In this document: positions 15,712 through 24,204 of the stretch, one piece after another | Numbering within the stretch: position 1 is the first letter of the stretch | Layout of the letters: each line of letters opens with the position of its first letter | Assembly (NCBI GenBank): GCA_041397865.1 | Contig: JAWKVT010000002.1 | Span: 186,001-250,000, forward strand | Reading direction: 5' to 3' | Length of the DNA stretch: 64,000 nucleotides | Source of the DNA: TMED27 sp041397865 | GTDB taxonomy: Bacteria; Pseudomonadota; Alphaproteobacteria; Micavibrionales; Micavibrionaceae | Translations under genes and position numbers: made by a program | Notes under the pieces: model-generated | What the model saw: the letters and a program-made list of their open reading frames with translations, nothing else | Database searches by the model: none | Told to the model about the DNA's origin: nothing

Positions 15712-16542
15712 ATGACTAAATGGTTGAAAATATGTGCGGTCCTGCTAGGTCTGTCACTCTTCATATCGTCATTTTTCACGCCTTCTGCGGCGTATGCCGA
15801 TATCACAATCACGCCCACACGTGTAGTCTTTAACGATGGCGACCGTTTCTCAGAGGTCGTTTTGATAAACACCGGCGACAAGCAGGTAACCTATGAAATA
15901 AACTGGCGCTTTTTCACAATGGTCGAAGGTGCGAACGCTGCCTATGAAGAAGCGGACGGCCCCACGACCGAGTTTGATTTAACCCAGCATATGGTATACA
16001 CCCCGCGCCGCGTGACTCTTGCGCCGGGCGGAAAGCAGAAAATCAGGCTGGCTCTGCGCCGCCCTGCGGAGGTTCAGCCCGGCGAGTACAGGGCGCATCT
16101 GGGGTTCAGTAAAGTGCGCGAAGCTGAGCCGCTCGAAAGCGCCGAGGATCCGGGCAGGAAAAGCGGCGCTTTGGTAAAAATTAATGTCGGCTACACAATT
16201 CCGGTCATTTTTCGTGCCGGGCAGCCCGATGTTGAAGGAACAATCGAAAGCGTAAGCTTCCGCCGAAACGAGCAAAACGGGCGGCTCCACGCAATCGTGA
16301 CGCTGGCCCGCTCAGGCGGACCCTACGGCGTTCTCGGCCATCTTTATATATATAATGATAAAAATGAGGTTATCGGTGAAGTCAGCAACGCGCATATATT
16401 TCCCGAAGTGAATAGACGGGTTCTGGATGTGCCTTTGCTTGATGAAAACCCCGGATCAAATTTGCGGGTTGTCCTCGCGCACTACAACCGCGCAAAAGGT
16501 CTGCCCAACTATGACGAAAAAACCTTTCCCATTCGGGAGTAA
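15712..16542 (+). CDS. periplasmic pilus-assembly chaperone, PapD-like
   Basis: 276 residues with a signal peptide (LGLSLFISSFFTPSAAYA). Two Ig-like domains follow. The first holds ITITPTRVVFNDGDRFSEVV and the typical G1-strand region VTLAPGGKQKIRLALRRP with PGEYRAHLGF; the second has ARSGGPYGVLGHLYIYN. The Arg/Lys pair that anchors subunit carboxylates in PapD cannot be assigned with certainty, but the overall pattern matches the CsuC/alpha-type chaperones seen with DUF4402 genes. It prevents premature aggregation of fibre subunits in the periplasm. The ribosome site is AAGGAGAAA. A strong terminator follows, shared with the opposite gene. Confidence 0.82.
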   Translation: MTKWLKICAVLLGLSLFISSFFTPSAAYADITITPTRVVFNDGDRFSEVVLINTGDKQVTYEINWRFFTMVEGANAAYEEADGPTTEFDLTQHMVYTPRRVTLAPGGKQKIRLALRRPAEVQPGEYRAHLGFSKVREAEPLESAEDPGRKSGALVKINVGYTIPVIFRAGQPDVEGTIESVSFRRNEQNGRLHAIVTLARSGGPYGVLGHLYIYNDKNEVIGEVSNAHIFPEVNRRVLDVPLLDENPGSNLRVVLAHYNRAKGLPNYDEKTFPIRE

Positions 16543-16746
16543 ACATCATTCTACCCCCTTCCCTTGATGGAGGGGGGTGCGTATTTCATAGCCAGACTTT
16601 ATGGCAGTCTGGGTTCCGCCTTCCTTAACGCTTCAAGCTGGTGGTGGAATCCATCTCTTATAAAATGCTTCAAGTACTCCACCGTCGTCATCACATTGCG
16701 CTCTCTGCCACGTATTTCAGGTAAGGAGCGGCATCTGCCGAACGTA

Positions 16747-16774
16747 AAAAAGGCGCCCGTAAAAGCGCCTTTTT
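16747..16774. terminator. bidirectional rho-independent terminator
   Basis: AAAAAGGCGC and GCGCCTTTTT form a perfect 10-bp stem with an 8-base loop, A-run on one side and T-run on the other, so it works on both strands. It closes the DUF4402-chaperone unit and the opposite-strand DUF4402 gene. Confidence 0.85.
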
Positions 16775-16796
16775 CTGTATTCGTTTTAAATTGATC

Positions 16797-17381
16797 TTAG
16801 TACGAGAACGTCACATCGAATTGCGCGGTGTGAGTCGCATCAGCCGGTGTGGCGGAGATGTCAATCTGTCCGCCGAATGTAACGGTTTCAGGCGTACCGC
16901 CACCGGTCACAACGGTAATCGTATCCGCCGCATCAACAGCGCCGCCTGTGATAACCGAACCGTTCTCGGACGCTGTACGGAATGTTGCCACATCCAAGGT
17001 CAGGCCGGCATCGACAATATCTGTGAAAGCTGACGCTGTCATCGTCAGCGACGCCGGAGCCGGAACATCCACGGTCACAACCCCTTCGGTTGCCGGTGCG
17101 GTAATCTGAACGACCTGCGATCCGTTGGCAACGGACCCGACCTGTGTGACCAAAACAGAACCGTCATTTGTCAGGTTCAAAACAGGTGTGTCACCGGCCG
17201 TAAACTGAATAAGATATGTCCCAAAATCCATATCGGACACATCAACAGTGGTGATGGCGCTGGATGTGATGAGCTGGGCATTGACTGTTTCTGTCTGGGC
17301 GATCGCGGACCCGGATGATATCGCGGTCCCGAGTACTAACGCGCTCGCAAACGCAAGCGCTTTCGTCGAAATAGGTTTCAT
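16797..17381 (-). CDS. DUF4402 secreted protein, putative major pilus subunit (second copy)
   Basis: 194 residues from the Met behind AAGGAGA; the longer frame lacks a ribosome site. Signal peptide (AFASALVLGTAISSGSAIAQ), then a Thr/Val/Ala-rich all-beta protein with VDVSDMDFGTYLIQF near the start and ATHTAQFDVTFSY at the end, the alternating C-terminal strand expected of DUF4402. It has no Cys and very few charged residues, resembling surface fibre or pilin-like material. It is transcribed alone, opposite to chaperone and usher, with an ideal ribosome site and a strong terminator, consistent with separate high expression of a main structural subunit (inference). Confidence 0.75.
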   Translation of the reverse strand: MKPISTKALAFASALVLGTAISSGSAIAQTETVNAQLITSSAITTVDVSDMDFGTYLIQFTAGDTPVLNLTNDGSVLVTQVGSVANGSQVVQITAPATEGVVTVDVPAPASLTMTASAFTDIVDAGLTLDVATFRTASENGSVITGGAVDAADTITVVTGGGTPETVTFGGQIDISATPADATHTAQFDVTFSY

Positions 17382-17431
17382 AAGGCTTCTCCTTTTAAAG
17401 TCCCTGGTTACATTTCCTTTGAACGCAGTGC

Positions 17432-17445
17432 TTCTAATTTTAGAA
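17432..17445. promoter_or_regulatory. palindrome in the divergent promoter region of the second DUF4402 gene and the usher
   Basis: TTCTAATTTTAGAA is a 14-base palindrome with TTCTAA/TTAGAA arms, 51 bases upstream of the DUF4402 start and about 180 bases before the usher start. The surrounding 240 bases are AT-rich. It could be an operator for either gene. No bound regulator can be named. Confidence 0.3.
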
Positions 17446-17624
17446 AAATTAAGACTACTTATTCTAATATCACACAAAAACAGTTAAATCATTATTAAAT
17501 TTCATACAAAAAATCTATTCACACCTTTTCTTCGCCTATGGGGTCAATTGTATCCACAGCCGTAATATGCTTAAATAACAAAAGCTTTCTGCGTTCTGAC
17601 CCACACACAGCCGGATTAAAGACT

Positions 17625-20600
17625 ATGACAAGCCACAATACGGCGTTCATATTGACCGTTGCCATTTTAACCGGCTGCTTGATCGCCCCGGGCGCCCCGG
17701 CTCTGGCGGATGAAACCGGTGTGCAGGCTGCAACCCAGGCGCCGGGCATAACACGCGATGAAAGAAAGTCGCTGGCGCGCGAGTTCCTCAAGCGGATGCG
17801 CAGCGGGTTTGCGCGCGCGGAACAGGCTATGCATCCCACCTCTTCCATCCCTGTGAAACAAAATATCCTGCCCGAGGGCGAAGAGCTTTTATTTGAGGTG
17901 TTTTTGACATCGACATTAAAACTGGATGCCGTGATGTTTGGCCGGGTTAAAAACGCGCAAGTCTTGTTTTCTTTTAAGGATTTTGCCGCTGCGCTGGACT
18001 TCCCGATTCAAATCGGCGCGCAAGGCAAAGCGGCGCAGGGCTGGTATATCCGGGAAAATAAAACCTTCGCGCTCGACATGGATGCCGCCGCCGTCACTTC
18101 CGCCGCCGGGGCTTTCAGCATACCCCAAACCGTTCTGGCCGAAGACGGGGACATATTCGTACCCGTCGCCGAACTTGAAAAATGGTTTGACTTTAAAATC
18201 AAAATGGATGTGCCCGGATTGCGGGTTACGATCAAATCTCCGGAAAAACTCCCCCTTCAGGAACGCCTTGAGCGCGAAAAAAAGAAAAACGGGCAAGGGC
18301 CGCCAAAAGTCGCTCTGCTGCCGCTTGACGAGCAACCACGACGAATCGCCGACGTTCCTTTCGTCGATATCGCGACAAGCTCGCGCTATGACCGCAAGGC
18401 GGATCAAAACACATCGGAATCAAACCATAACATGAATATCAGGACCGCCGGGGATTTTGCATACGGCACGCTGACCACGCAAACGCAAATAACCAGCAAA
18501 GATCAGATCGCAAATATACGCGCGAACTACAAACAGGAATCTCTGGAGCCTGATTTGCTCGGCCCTCTTAAGGCAAAGCGATTCGAACTGGGTGATGTTC
18601 TCCAGACCCGCCTGCCGATAGATGCCTCCGTACGGCAGGAGCTCGGCGCGCGCATCACAAATGCCGACCCGCTGCGCGGTTTTACCAACCCTTCAACCGC
18701 CATCACCGGAACCGTCTTCCCCGGCTGGGATGTGGAGCTGTACCGCGGAAACCAGTTTTTGGGATTCCAGCGCACCGGCGACGACGGGTTTTATGCCTTC
18801 GATAACGTGATCCTGTTCAGCACTGAAAATGTTTTCAGGGTTGTCTTCTATGGTCCGCAAGGGGAGGTCCGCGAAAAAGAAGTCTCCATCCCCGTCGATA
18901 TTGCCCGCATCGCCGAAGGTTCAGGCGTTTACGATGTCTCTCTGACATTCGACAACAAGCAAACCTACCGCAAAAATAAATTCGAGGATGAAGACGAGGG
19001 CAGCCCGTCATTGGTCGCTCTGTATGAAAAACCGCTCGCTCCCGGCACCGTCGGTTCTTTCGGTTTCCGCAGCAATGAACAAGACGGCGAGCGCAACAAC
19101 GTGGTGCAAAGCGGCGTGTCCACATTGCTGGGAGAAACGCTGGTCAACGCCAATATCGCCGTTGACGATGAAGCCGATTTTGCCGGAGAACTGGTCGCCC
19201 GCCGCAATATCGGCTCTCACGATCTACTCGGCAGGGCGCGGGTGTTTTCTGACAATTTTGACACCGTTCTGGGCGGTAGTGATACGGCAGGCTTCTTTGA
19301 CGCAAGCCTGAACGCCAACGGATCTCTGCCCTTCACAATAGGGCGGCGCTCGAACTATAATGCATTTCTGGGCTATAACTTGAGCAACAGCGGCGATTCC
19401 CTCACATCCGCAACTCTCGGTTTCGACACTGCTTATAAAAACCTGACCTTCAGCGACCAGTTCAACTACACCGCAACCAATACCGACATTGATGACCGGT
19501 TGAACAACACCGCATCCGTAACCGGCGCCTTCGGCAAAAACCGGGTCAGGCTTCGCTCGGATTATGAAATCAAACCCGAAAGCGCGCTGCGCGGCGTCAA
19601 TGCAACCTATACGCATGACTTCACCCGCAACCTCGATCTGGAGCTTGAACTCGACCGCCGGATCGACCCGTCCCTGACCGAGGCCTCCGCGCAGTTGAAC
19701 TGGCTGGCCGGATGGGGCCGGATCTCACCAAGCGTCAGCTATAACAGCGACAACGATTTTTTCGCCGGGCTGAACACGAATTTCGGTCTGGCCCGCGATC
19801 CGCAAAACGGCGAGGTTCGTTCATTTCATCAGAGTATCACAGGCAATGGGGGCATAAGTGTTTTTGTATTCCTCGACGAAAACGGCGACGGCGAGTTTAA
19901 CGAAGGCGAGCAGCCGCTCAAAGGTGTCGCCGTAAACGCCCTGCAAAACGGCGGGCGTCAGGAAACCGACGAAAACGGGAGGGCCTTCTTCCACCGCGTA
20001 GCGGAATTAAAACTGACCGATGTGATTGTGGAAAAGGACAGCCTGGAAGATCCCTACTGGATACCCGGCTTCAAAGGCGCGTCCGTTTTACCGCGTGAAG
20101 GCTATGTCGCCGAGCTTAAATTCCCCATCCATATCGCCGGAGAACTAGACGGCACGCTCTATGCCCGCAGCGCTGCGGCTCAGGCGTATCCGCTGCGCGC
20201 CGTGCCTGTACATCTGTATAACGCTGACGGAGAAATCGAGCAAACCGCTACCACCGATATCGGAGGTTTTTATCTGTTTACAGGCATCCCGCCGGGGCGC
20301 TACCTGCTGATCGTTGACCAAAAAGCCGCAAAATTTTCCGGCTTCGCCCGCCCGCAGCCCCAACCTGTTGAAATCGGCTACGAAGGCACCATCATCTATG
20401 GCCGCGACCTTTATGCCGAAGCGCAAAAAGAAGACATCCCCAGCACCGTCATATCCGGCCTCGAAGATTACAAAGCCCGCCACCCGCACATAGATTTCGA
20501 AAATACGGATTATAATATCGCCTTAAATCTGGGCGAATATAACTCGCGCCTTTTGATGTCCACCGTGTGGTACCGCCTGCACTCGCGTTACCGCCGGATT

Positions 20601-20813
20601 TTGGCCGGCGGGCAGCTTATGGTCCTGCCGCAGCACAGCTATGCTGACGAAAAAACCGGGAAACATACGCTGCGTGTTGGTTTTCGGGATGGAGATCTTG
20701 AAGACGCATATAACCGTTGCCGCGCGCTTATTGCCCGCGAAATAAGCTGCGAGGTCGAAGTCCTGCCCGCAGAGATCGCAAAGCTCGCCATGGGCGCTAA
20801 AACCCCCGGGTAA
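17625..20813 (+). CDS. usher-like outer-membrane protein with C-terminal SPOR-like segment
   Basis: 1062 residues from the ATG giving a signal peptide (LTVAILTGCLIAPGAPALA); an earlier in-frame ATG 29 codons upstream is less likely. Order seen: an N-terminal periplasmic region (residues of about 60-230) with a VFVPVAELEKWF motif; a section with FELGDVLQTRLP, GFTNPSTAITGT and NVFRVVFYGPQGE that resembles the usher barrel entry and plug; roughly 300 residues of alternating strands (LGFDTAYKNLTFSDQFNYTA) suited to a beta-barrel; two SdrD/carboxypeptidase-regulatory-like repeats (FVFLDENGDGEFNEGEQP; TTDIGGFYLFTGIPPGRY); and a SPOR-like tail (HTLRVGFRDGDLEDAYNRC). It would export DUF4402 fibres delivered by the nearby chaperone. 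It is not a textbook FimD. Confidence 0.7.
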   Translation: MTSHNTAFILTVAILTGCLIAPGAPALADETGVQAATQAPGITRDERKSLAREFLKRMRSGFARAEQAMHPTSSIPVKQNILPEGEELLFEVFLTSTLKLDAVMFGRVKNAQVLFSFKDFAAALDFPIQIGAQGKAAQGWYIRENKTFALDMDAAAVTSAAGAFSIPQTVLAEDGDIFVPVAELEKWFDFKIKMDVPGLRVTIKSPEKLPLQERLEREKKKNGQGPPKVALLPLDEQPRRIADVPFVDIATSSRYDRKADQNTSESNHNMNIRTAGDFAYGTLTTQTQITSKDQIANIRANYKQESLEPDLLGPLKAKRFELGDVLQTRLPIDASVRQELGARITNADPLRGFTNPSTAITGTVFPGWDVELYRGNQFLGFQRTGDDGFYAFDNVILFSTENVFRVVFYGPQGEVREKEVSIPVDIARIAEGSGVYDVSLTFDNKQTYRKNKFEDEDEGSPSLVALYEKPLAPGTVGSFGFRSNEQDGERNNVVQSGVSTLLGETLVNANIAVDDEADFAGELVARRNIGSHDLLGRARVFSDNFDTVLGGSDTAGFFDASLNANGSLPFTIGRRSNYNAFLGYNLSNSGDSLTSATLGFDTAYKNLTFSDQFNYTATNTDIDDRLNNTASVTGAFGKNRVRLRSDYEIKPESALRGVNATYTHDFTRNLDLELELDRRIDPSLTEASAQLNWLAGWGRISPSVSYNSDNDFFAGLNTNFGLARDPQNGEVRSFHQSITGNGGISVFVFLDENGDGEFNEGEQPLKGVAVNALQNGGRQETDENGRAFFHRVAELKLTDVIVEKDSLEDPYWIPGFKGASVLPREGYVAELKFPIHIAGELDGTLYARSAAAQAYPLRAVPVHLYNADGEIEQTATTDIGGFYLFTGIPPGRYLLIVDQKAAKFSGFARPQPQPVEIGYEGTIIYGRDLYAEAQKEDIPSTVISGLEDYKARHPHIDFENTDYNIALNLGEYNSRLLMSTVWYRLHSRYRRILAGGQLMVLPQHSYADEKTGKHTLRVGFRDGDLEDAYNRCRALIAREISCEVEVLPAEIAKLAMGAKTPG

Positions 20814-20821
20814 ATCCGCGC

Positions 20822-20887
20822 ATCCTGATTTTCATCAGGATTCTGTGTCTGTACGGCATCGGACGATATGGCCGACCGCTGGTCGGC
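20822..20887. terminator. two hairpins between usher and mrp
   Basis: ATCCTGA/TCAGGAT (20822-20841) and GCCGACC/GGTCGGC (20871-20887, three-base loop) lie between the convergent usher and mrp genes. Neither is followed by a good T-run, so rho-independent termination is plausible but not certain. Confidence 0.4.
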
Positions 20888-20893
20888 AGTGGT

Positions 20894-21955
20894 TTAGCGA
20901 ACAGAAAGCTCCAAAGCGGTAATAATTTCCTCATCAATCTCAAACGGCACGCCCGCATCGGCTTTCGCGCGAATATCGGCGCTGAGCGGAATTTCGCCGA
21001 GGAAAGGAACGCCGAGCTTTTCTGCCTCCGCCCGCGCACCGCCATGCCCGAAAATATGCTCCTCATGCCCGCAATGCGAACAAACATGCGTGCTCATATT
21101 TTCGATCAAACCCAAAATTGGTACATCCACCGCCCGGAACATTTCAACACCCTTGCGCGCATCGGCCAGCGCGATATCCTGCGGCGTCGAAACAATCACC
21201 GCGCCGGTAACCGGCACTTTCTGCGCCAATGTCAATTGCGCATCACCGGTCCCCGGCGGCATATCAACAATAAGAACATCAAGGACCTCACCATCCTCCG
21301 CCCACTGTACGTCTCTGAACAATTGATACAAAGCGCTCTGTACCATCGGCCCGCGCCAAACCAGAGCTTTTTCCGCCTCCACCATAAAACCGATTGACAT
21401 CACTTTCACCCCGTACGCCTCAGGCGGAATGATTTTTCTCTCTTTGGTAAGCTCCGGCTTATACCCTTCCAGCCCCATCAGCTTCGGCTGACTTGGCCCA
21501 TAAATATCACCATCCAGAAGCCCGGTTTTTAATTGGCTGTTTTTGGCCAATTTTTTTGCAATAGCCGCTGCAACAGTCGATTTCCCGACACCTCCCTTAC
21601 CGGAAGCAACCGCAATGATTTTCTTAATCGGCAAATTCAAACGCGGGTTTTTTCCCATACCGTGCGGGTCGGCAGGGCGATCGTTCGCAGGCGATTTTTC
21701 CGGCGCAGATTTCTCCGCCGTTAAAACCGCCGTCACCTTCCGTACGTCTTTAAGCTTAGCAACAACAGCCTCGGCTTGCTGACGCAAAGGCTCAAGCGCC
21801 GCCCCTCTTTGCGGGTCGACCTCAATCATGAAAAGCACGTGCCCTCCCTCATTAACTTGTAAACCCGACACCATCCCGGCGCTAACGATATCGACTCCCG
21901 CATCCGGGTCTTTTACATTTTTCAGCGCCTCATAAATGTCTTCCTGCTTCAACAT
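20894..21955 (-). CDS. mrp: Mrp/ApbC iron-sulfur cluster carrier ATPase
   Basis: 353 residues. The N-terminal DUF59/MIP18 domain (EALKNVKDPDAGVDIVSAGM) is followed by a linker and a deviant Walker A ATPase (VASGKGGVGKSTVAAA at about 116-131), with VDMPPGTGDAQLTL and the Cys pair HVCSHCGHEEHIFG, which binds the [4Fe-4S] cluster at the dimer interface. It transfers Fe-S clusters to apoproteins in the cytosol. The order DUF59-Mrp is the usual fused form in proteobacteria. It is transcribed away from hflK, whose start is about 100 bases off. Confidence 0.95.
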   Translation of the reverse strand: MLKQEDIYEALKNVKDPDAGVDIVSAGMVSGLQVNEGGHVLFMIEVDPQRGAALEPLRQQAEAVVAKLKDVRKVTAVLTAEKSAPEKSPANDRPADPHGMGKNPRLNLPIKKIIAVASGKGGVGKSTVAAAIAKKLAKNSQLKTGLLDGDIYGPSQPKLMGLEGYKPELTKERKIIPPEAYGVKVMSIGFMVEAEKALVWRGPMVQSALYQLFRDVQWAEDGEVLDVLIVDMPPGTGDAQLTLAQKVPVTGAVIVSTPQDIALADARKGVEMFRAVDVPILGLIENMSTHVCSHCGHEEHIFGHGGARAEAEKLGVPFLGEIPLSADIRAKADAGVPFEIDEEIITALELSVR

Positions 21956-22056
21956 GTTTTACCCCAAACCCCTTGCTTTCAACGGTAAAAAGAATATTCT
22001 ATGTAGCCATATAATTTGAAGGCATTAAAGATCAACAAAAATCGGGAAGACACAAA

Positions 22057-23193
22057 ATGGGCCGCGACGACAAAGACAAAAAAAATCCCTGGGGACGTCC
22101 CGGAAACGATGATCGCGGGCCGTGGGGCAATAAAGGCGGTCACAAAGGCGGCGGTCACGGCGGCGGCGAACCGCCCGACATCGACGAAATGCTGCGCAAG
22201 GCACAGGAAAATTTCCGCACTGTGATGCCCGGCGGTTTCTCGGGCGCGCCCATAATCGGAATCATTTTTCTCGGTATACTCGCCCTGTGGATGGCCAGCG
22301 GCCTGTACGTTGTCAACCCCGGAGAATATGGCGTAATTCAGCGCTTTGGTGCCTGGTCGCACACGCAATCAGACCCCGGTTTGGGTTACCACCTGCCCGC
22401 ACCGATCGAAGCGGTAACGATCCTCAACGTCGAAGAAATCCAGAAAATGAATATCGGCTTCATGGAAGCCTTCGCCCGCAACGGCACTGCCAGCCGCCGC
22501 GACACACCGGAGGAAAGCCTGATGCTGACCTCTGACCGGAATATTGTCGATCTGGATCTGGTCATCCAGTGGAACATCAAATCCGCAGAAAATTTCCTTT
22601 TCGAAATCCGCGATCAGGAGCGCATCATCAAATCCGTTGCCGAAAGCGCGATTCGCGAAGTTATCGGCCAAACCGATATGTTTCCGATCATCACAACAGG
22701 CCGTAAAGGCGTTGCCGACGCGACAAAAAAGATCATTCAGGAAAATCTGGACGAATACAAATCCGGCGTGAATATTACCCAGGTTCTGATCGAACGCGCC
22801 GAAGTTCACCCCGATGTTCAGGCCGCCTTTCAGGACGTTCAGTCCGCCAAACAGGATGCCGAAAACTCGCAAAACGAAGCTGAAGTTCACCGCGAGCGCA
22901 TTCTTCCCGCCGCGCGCGGACAGGCCATCCAGATGCTTCAGGAAGCCGAGGCCTATAAACAGGCCACAGTAGCGCGCTCAAAAGGGGACGCCGAACGCTT
23001 CAACGCCGTATACACAGCGTATTTAAGCGGTAAAGATGTAACCAAAGAACGCATTTACATCGAAACAATGGAAGACGTCCTGAAAAATGCGCAGAAAATC
23101 ATCCTCGACGGCAAGGCCGGACAAGGCGCCGTACCGTACCTGCCGCTTGACCGGCTCAACAATGTAAAACCCGCAGCCGGCGCTCAAAGATAA
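22057..23193 (+). CDS. hflK: HflK, membrane protease regulator
   Basis: 378 residues, ATG behind GGAAGA. The cytoplasmic Gly/Asp/Lys-rich N-terminus (DDKDKKNPWGRPGNDDRGPW) is typical of HflK. One transmembrane helix follows (IIGIIFLGILALWMASGLYVV), then the SPFH/PHB domain (NPGEYGVIQRFGAW, RNIVDLDLVIQWNI) and a long Glu/Gln/Ala coiled coil (QDAENSQNEAEVHRERILPA). With HflC it builds a large periplasmic cage around FtsH and restrains degradation of membrane proteins. The gene pair is in one transcription unit, 14 bases apart. Confidence 0.95.
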   Translation: MGRDDKDKKNPWGRPGNDDRGPWGNKGGHKGGGHGGGEPPDIDEMLRKAQENFRTVMPGGFSGAPIIGIIFLGILALWMASGLYVVNPGEYGVIQRFGAWSHTQSDPGLGYHLPAPIEAVTILNVEEIQKMNIGFMEAFARNGTASRRDTPEESLMLTSDRNIVDLDLVIQWNIKSAENFLFEIRDQERIIKSVAESAIREVIGQTDMFPIITTGRKGVADATKKIIQENLDEYKSGVNITQVLIERAEVHPDVQAAFQDVQSAKQDAENSQNEAEVHRERILPAARGQAIQMLQEAEAYKQATVARSKGDAERFNAVYTAYLSGKDVTKERIYIETMEDVLKNAQKIILDGKAGQGAVPYLPLDRLNNVKPAAGAQR

Positions 23194-23207
23194 AAAGGAC
23201 CAACCTT

Positions 23208-24152
23208 ATGAATAAAACCTTACTCACTATACTCGCCATCGTCGCCATCGGACTGATCGGCGCATCGCAAATATTCTTTATCGTGGACCAGCGTGAGCAG
23301 GCCATTGTTCTGCAACTCGGAGAGCCCGTAGGTGACATTAACGGCCCCGGCCTGCACGTAAAAATTCCCGTCATCCAGACAGTGCAATATTTTGACAAGC
23401 GCATCCTCTCGGTCGATCCCGCCCCCGAGCAAGTCGTCATATCCAGCGTCGATATCGGTATAGAATCTGAAGAAGACACCGAAGAACAAAAACAGCAGCG
23501 CAAATCAACAATCGCCAACGTCACGGGGGAACCGATTATCCTCGATACCTTCGCACGTTACAAAATTATTGACCCGTTGAAATTCCTTAAAACCCTGCGC
23601 ACAGTCTCTGCCGCCAATTCACGTCTTGAAAACATTCTGAACGACGCCACCCGCGCCGAACTGGGTAAGACCAGTCTGCAACAGCTTCTCTCACCGGCCA
23701 GAGCTTACGTCATGGGGGATATCCAAAAACGTGTAAACGACAACGTACAAAAAGATAATCTTGGCATCGAAATCGTTGATGTCCGCATTGTCCGCGCAGA
23801 CCTTACACCCGAACTGCGCACCTCCACCGTGCGCCGGATGGTCTCCGAGCTGCAAAAACGCGCAACTGAAACCCGCTCTAAAGGAAAAGAACTCGCACTC
23901 GAAATCACCTCCACGGCTGAGAAGGAACGCACAGTTCTCCTCGCCGAAGCCCAGCGTGACGCCTCTATCCTGAAAGGGGAAGGCGATAAGGAAGCCATTA
24001 AAATTTATGCCGAAGCCTTTAATAAAGACAAAGAATTCTACTCCTTCATCCGCTCCATGGAAGCCTACAAAAACACTCTTGCCGATCCGGGAACACAACT
24101 TATCTTATCTCCCGATAGTGAGTTCTTTAAACATTTTGATGATGGGCGTTAA
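23208..24152 (+). CDS. hflC: HflC, membrane protease regulator
   Basis: 314 residues. An N-terminal transmembrane segment (TILAIVAIGLIGASQIFFIV) runs into the SPFH domain (DQREQAIVLQLGEPV, NGPGLHVKIPVIQTVQYFDK), then a coiled coil with STAEKERTVLLAEAQRDASI and the conserved tail DKEFYSFIRSMEAYKNTL. The insert after DIGIESEEDTEEQKQQRK is charged and longer than in E. coli. It partners HflK in the FtsH-HflKC complex. The ribosome site is AAAGGACCAA. Confidence 0.95.
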   Translation: MNKTLLTILAIVAIGLIGASQIFFIVDQREQAIVLQLGEPVGDINGPGLHVKIPVIQTVQYFDKRILSVDPAPEQVVISSVDIGIESEEDTEEQKQQRKSTIANVTGEPIILDTFARYKIIDPLKFLKTLRTVSAANSRLENILNDATRAELGKTSLQQLLSPARAYVMGDIQKRVNDNVQKDNLGIEIVDVRIVRADLTPELRTSTVRRMVSELQKRATETRSKGKELALEITSTAEKERTVLLAEAQRDASILKGEGDKEAIKIYAEAFNKDKEFYSFIRSMEAYKNTLADPGTQLILSPDSEFFKHFDDGR

Positions 24153-24204
24153 AATTTAAGGTACCCCTTGAAAACACATTTGAAAAAACATGAGGAAACG
24201 GGAT

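Noticed and set aside
16599..16691. Minus-strand 30-codon frame (MTTVEYLKHFIRDGFHHQLE...) between chaperone and DUF4402 genes
   Set aside because: No ribosome site and no recognisable family. It could be a relic or chance; the only supported signal in this gap is the terminator.
16564..16794. Plus-strand 76-codon frame in the same gap
   Set aside because: It runs through the terminator hairpin, has no ribosome site and reads as low-information sequence.
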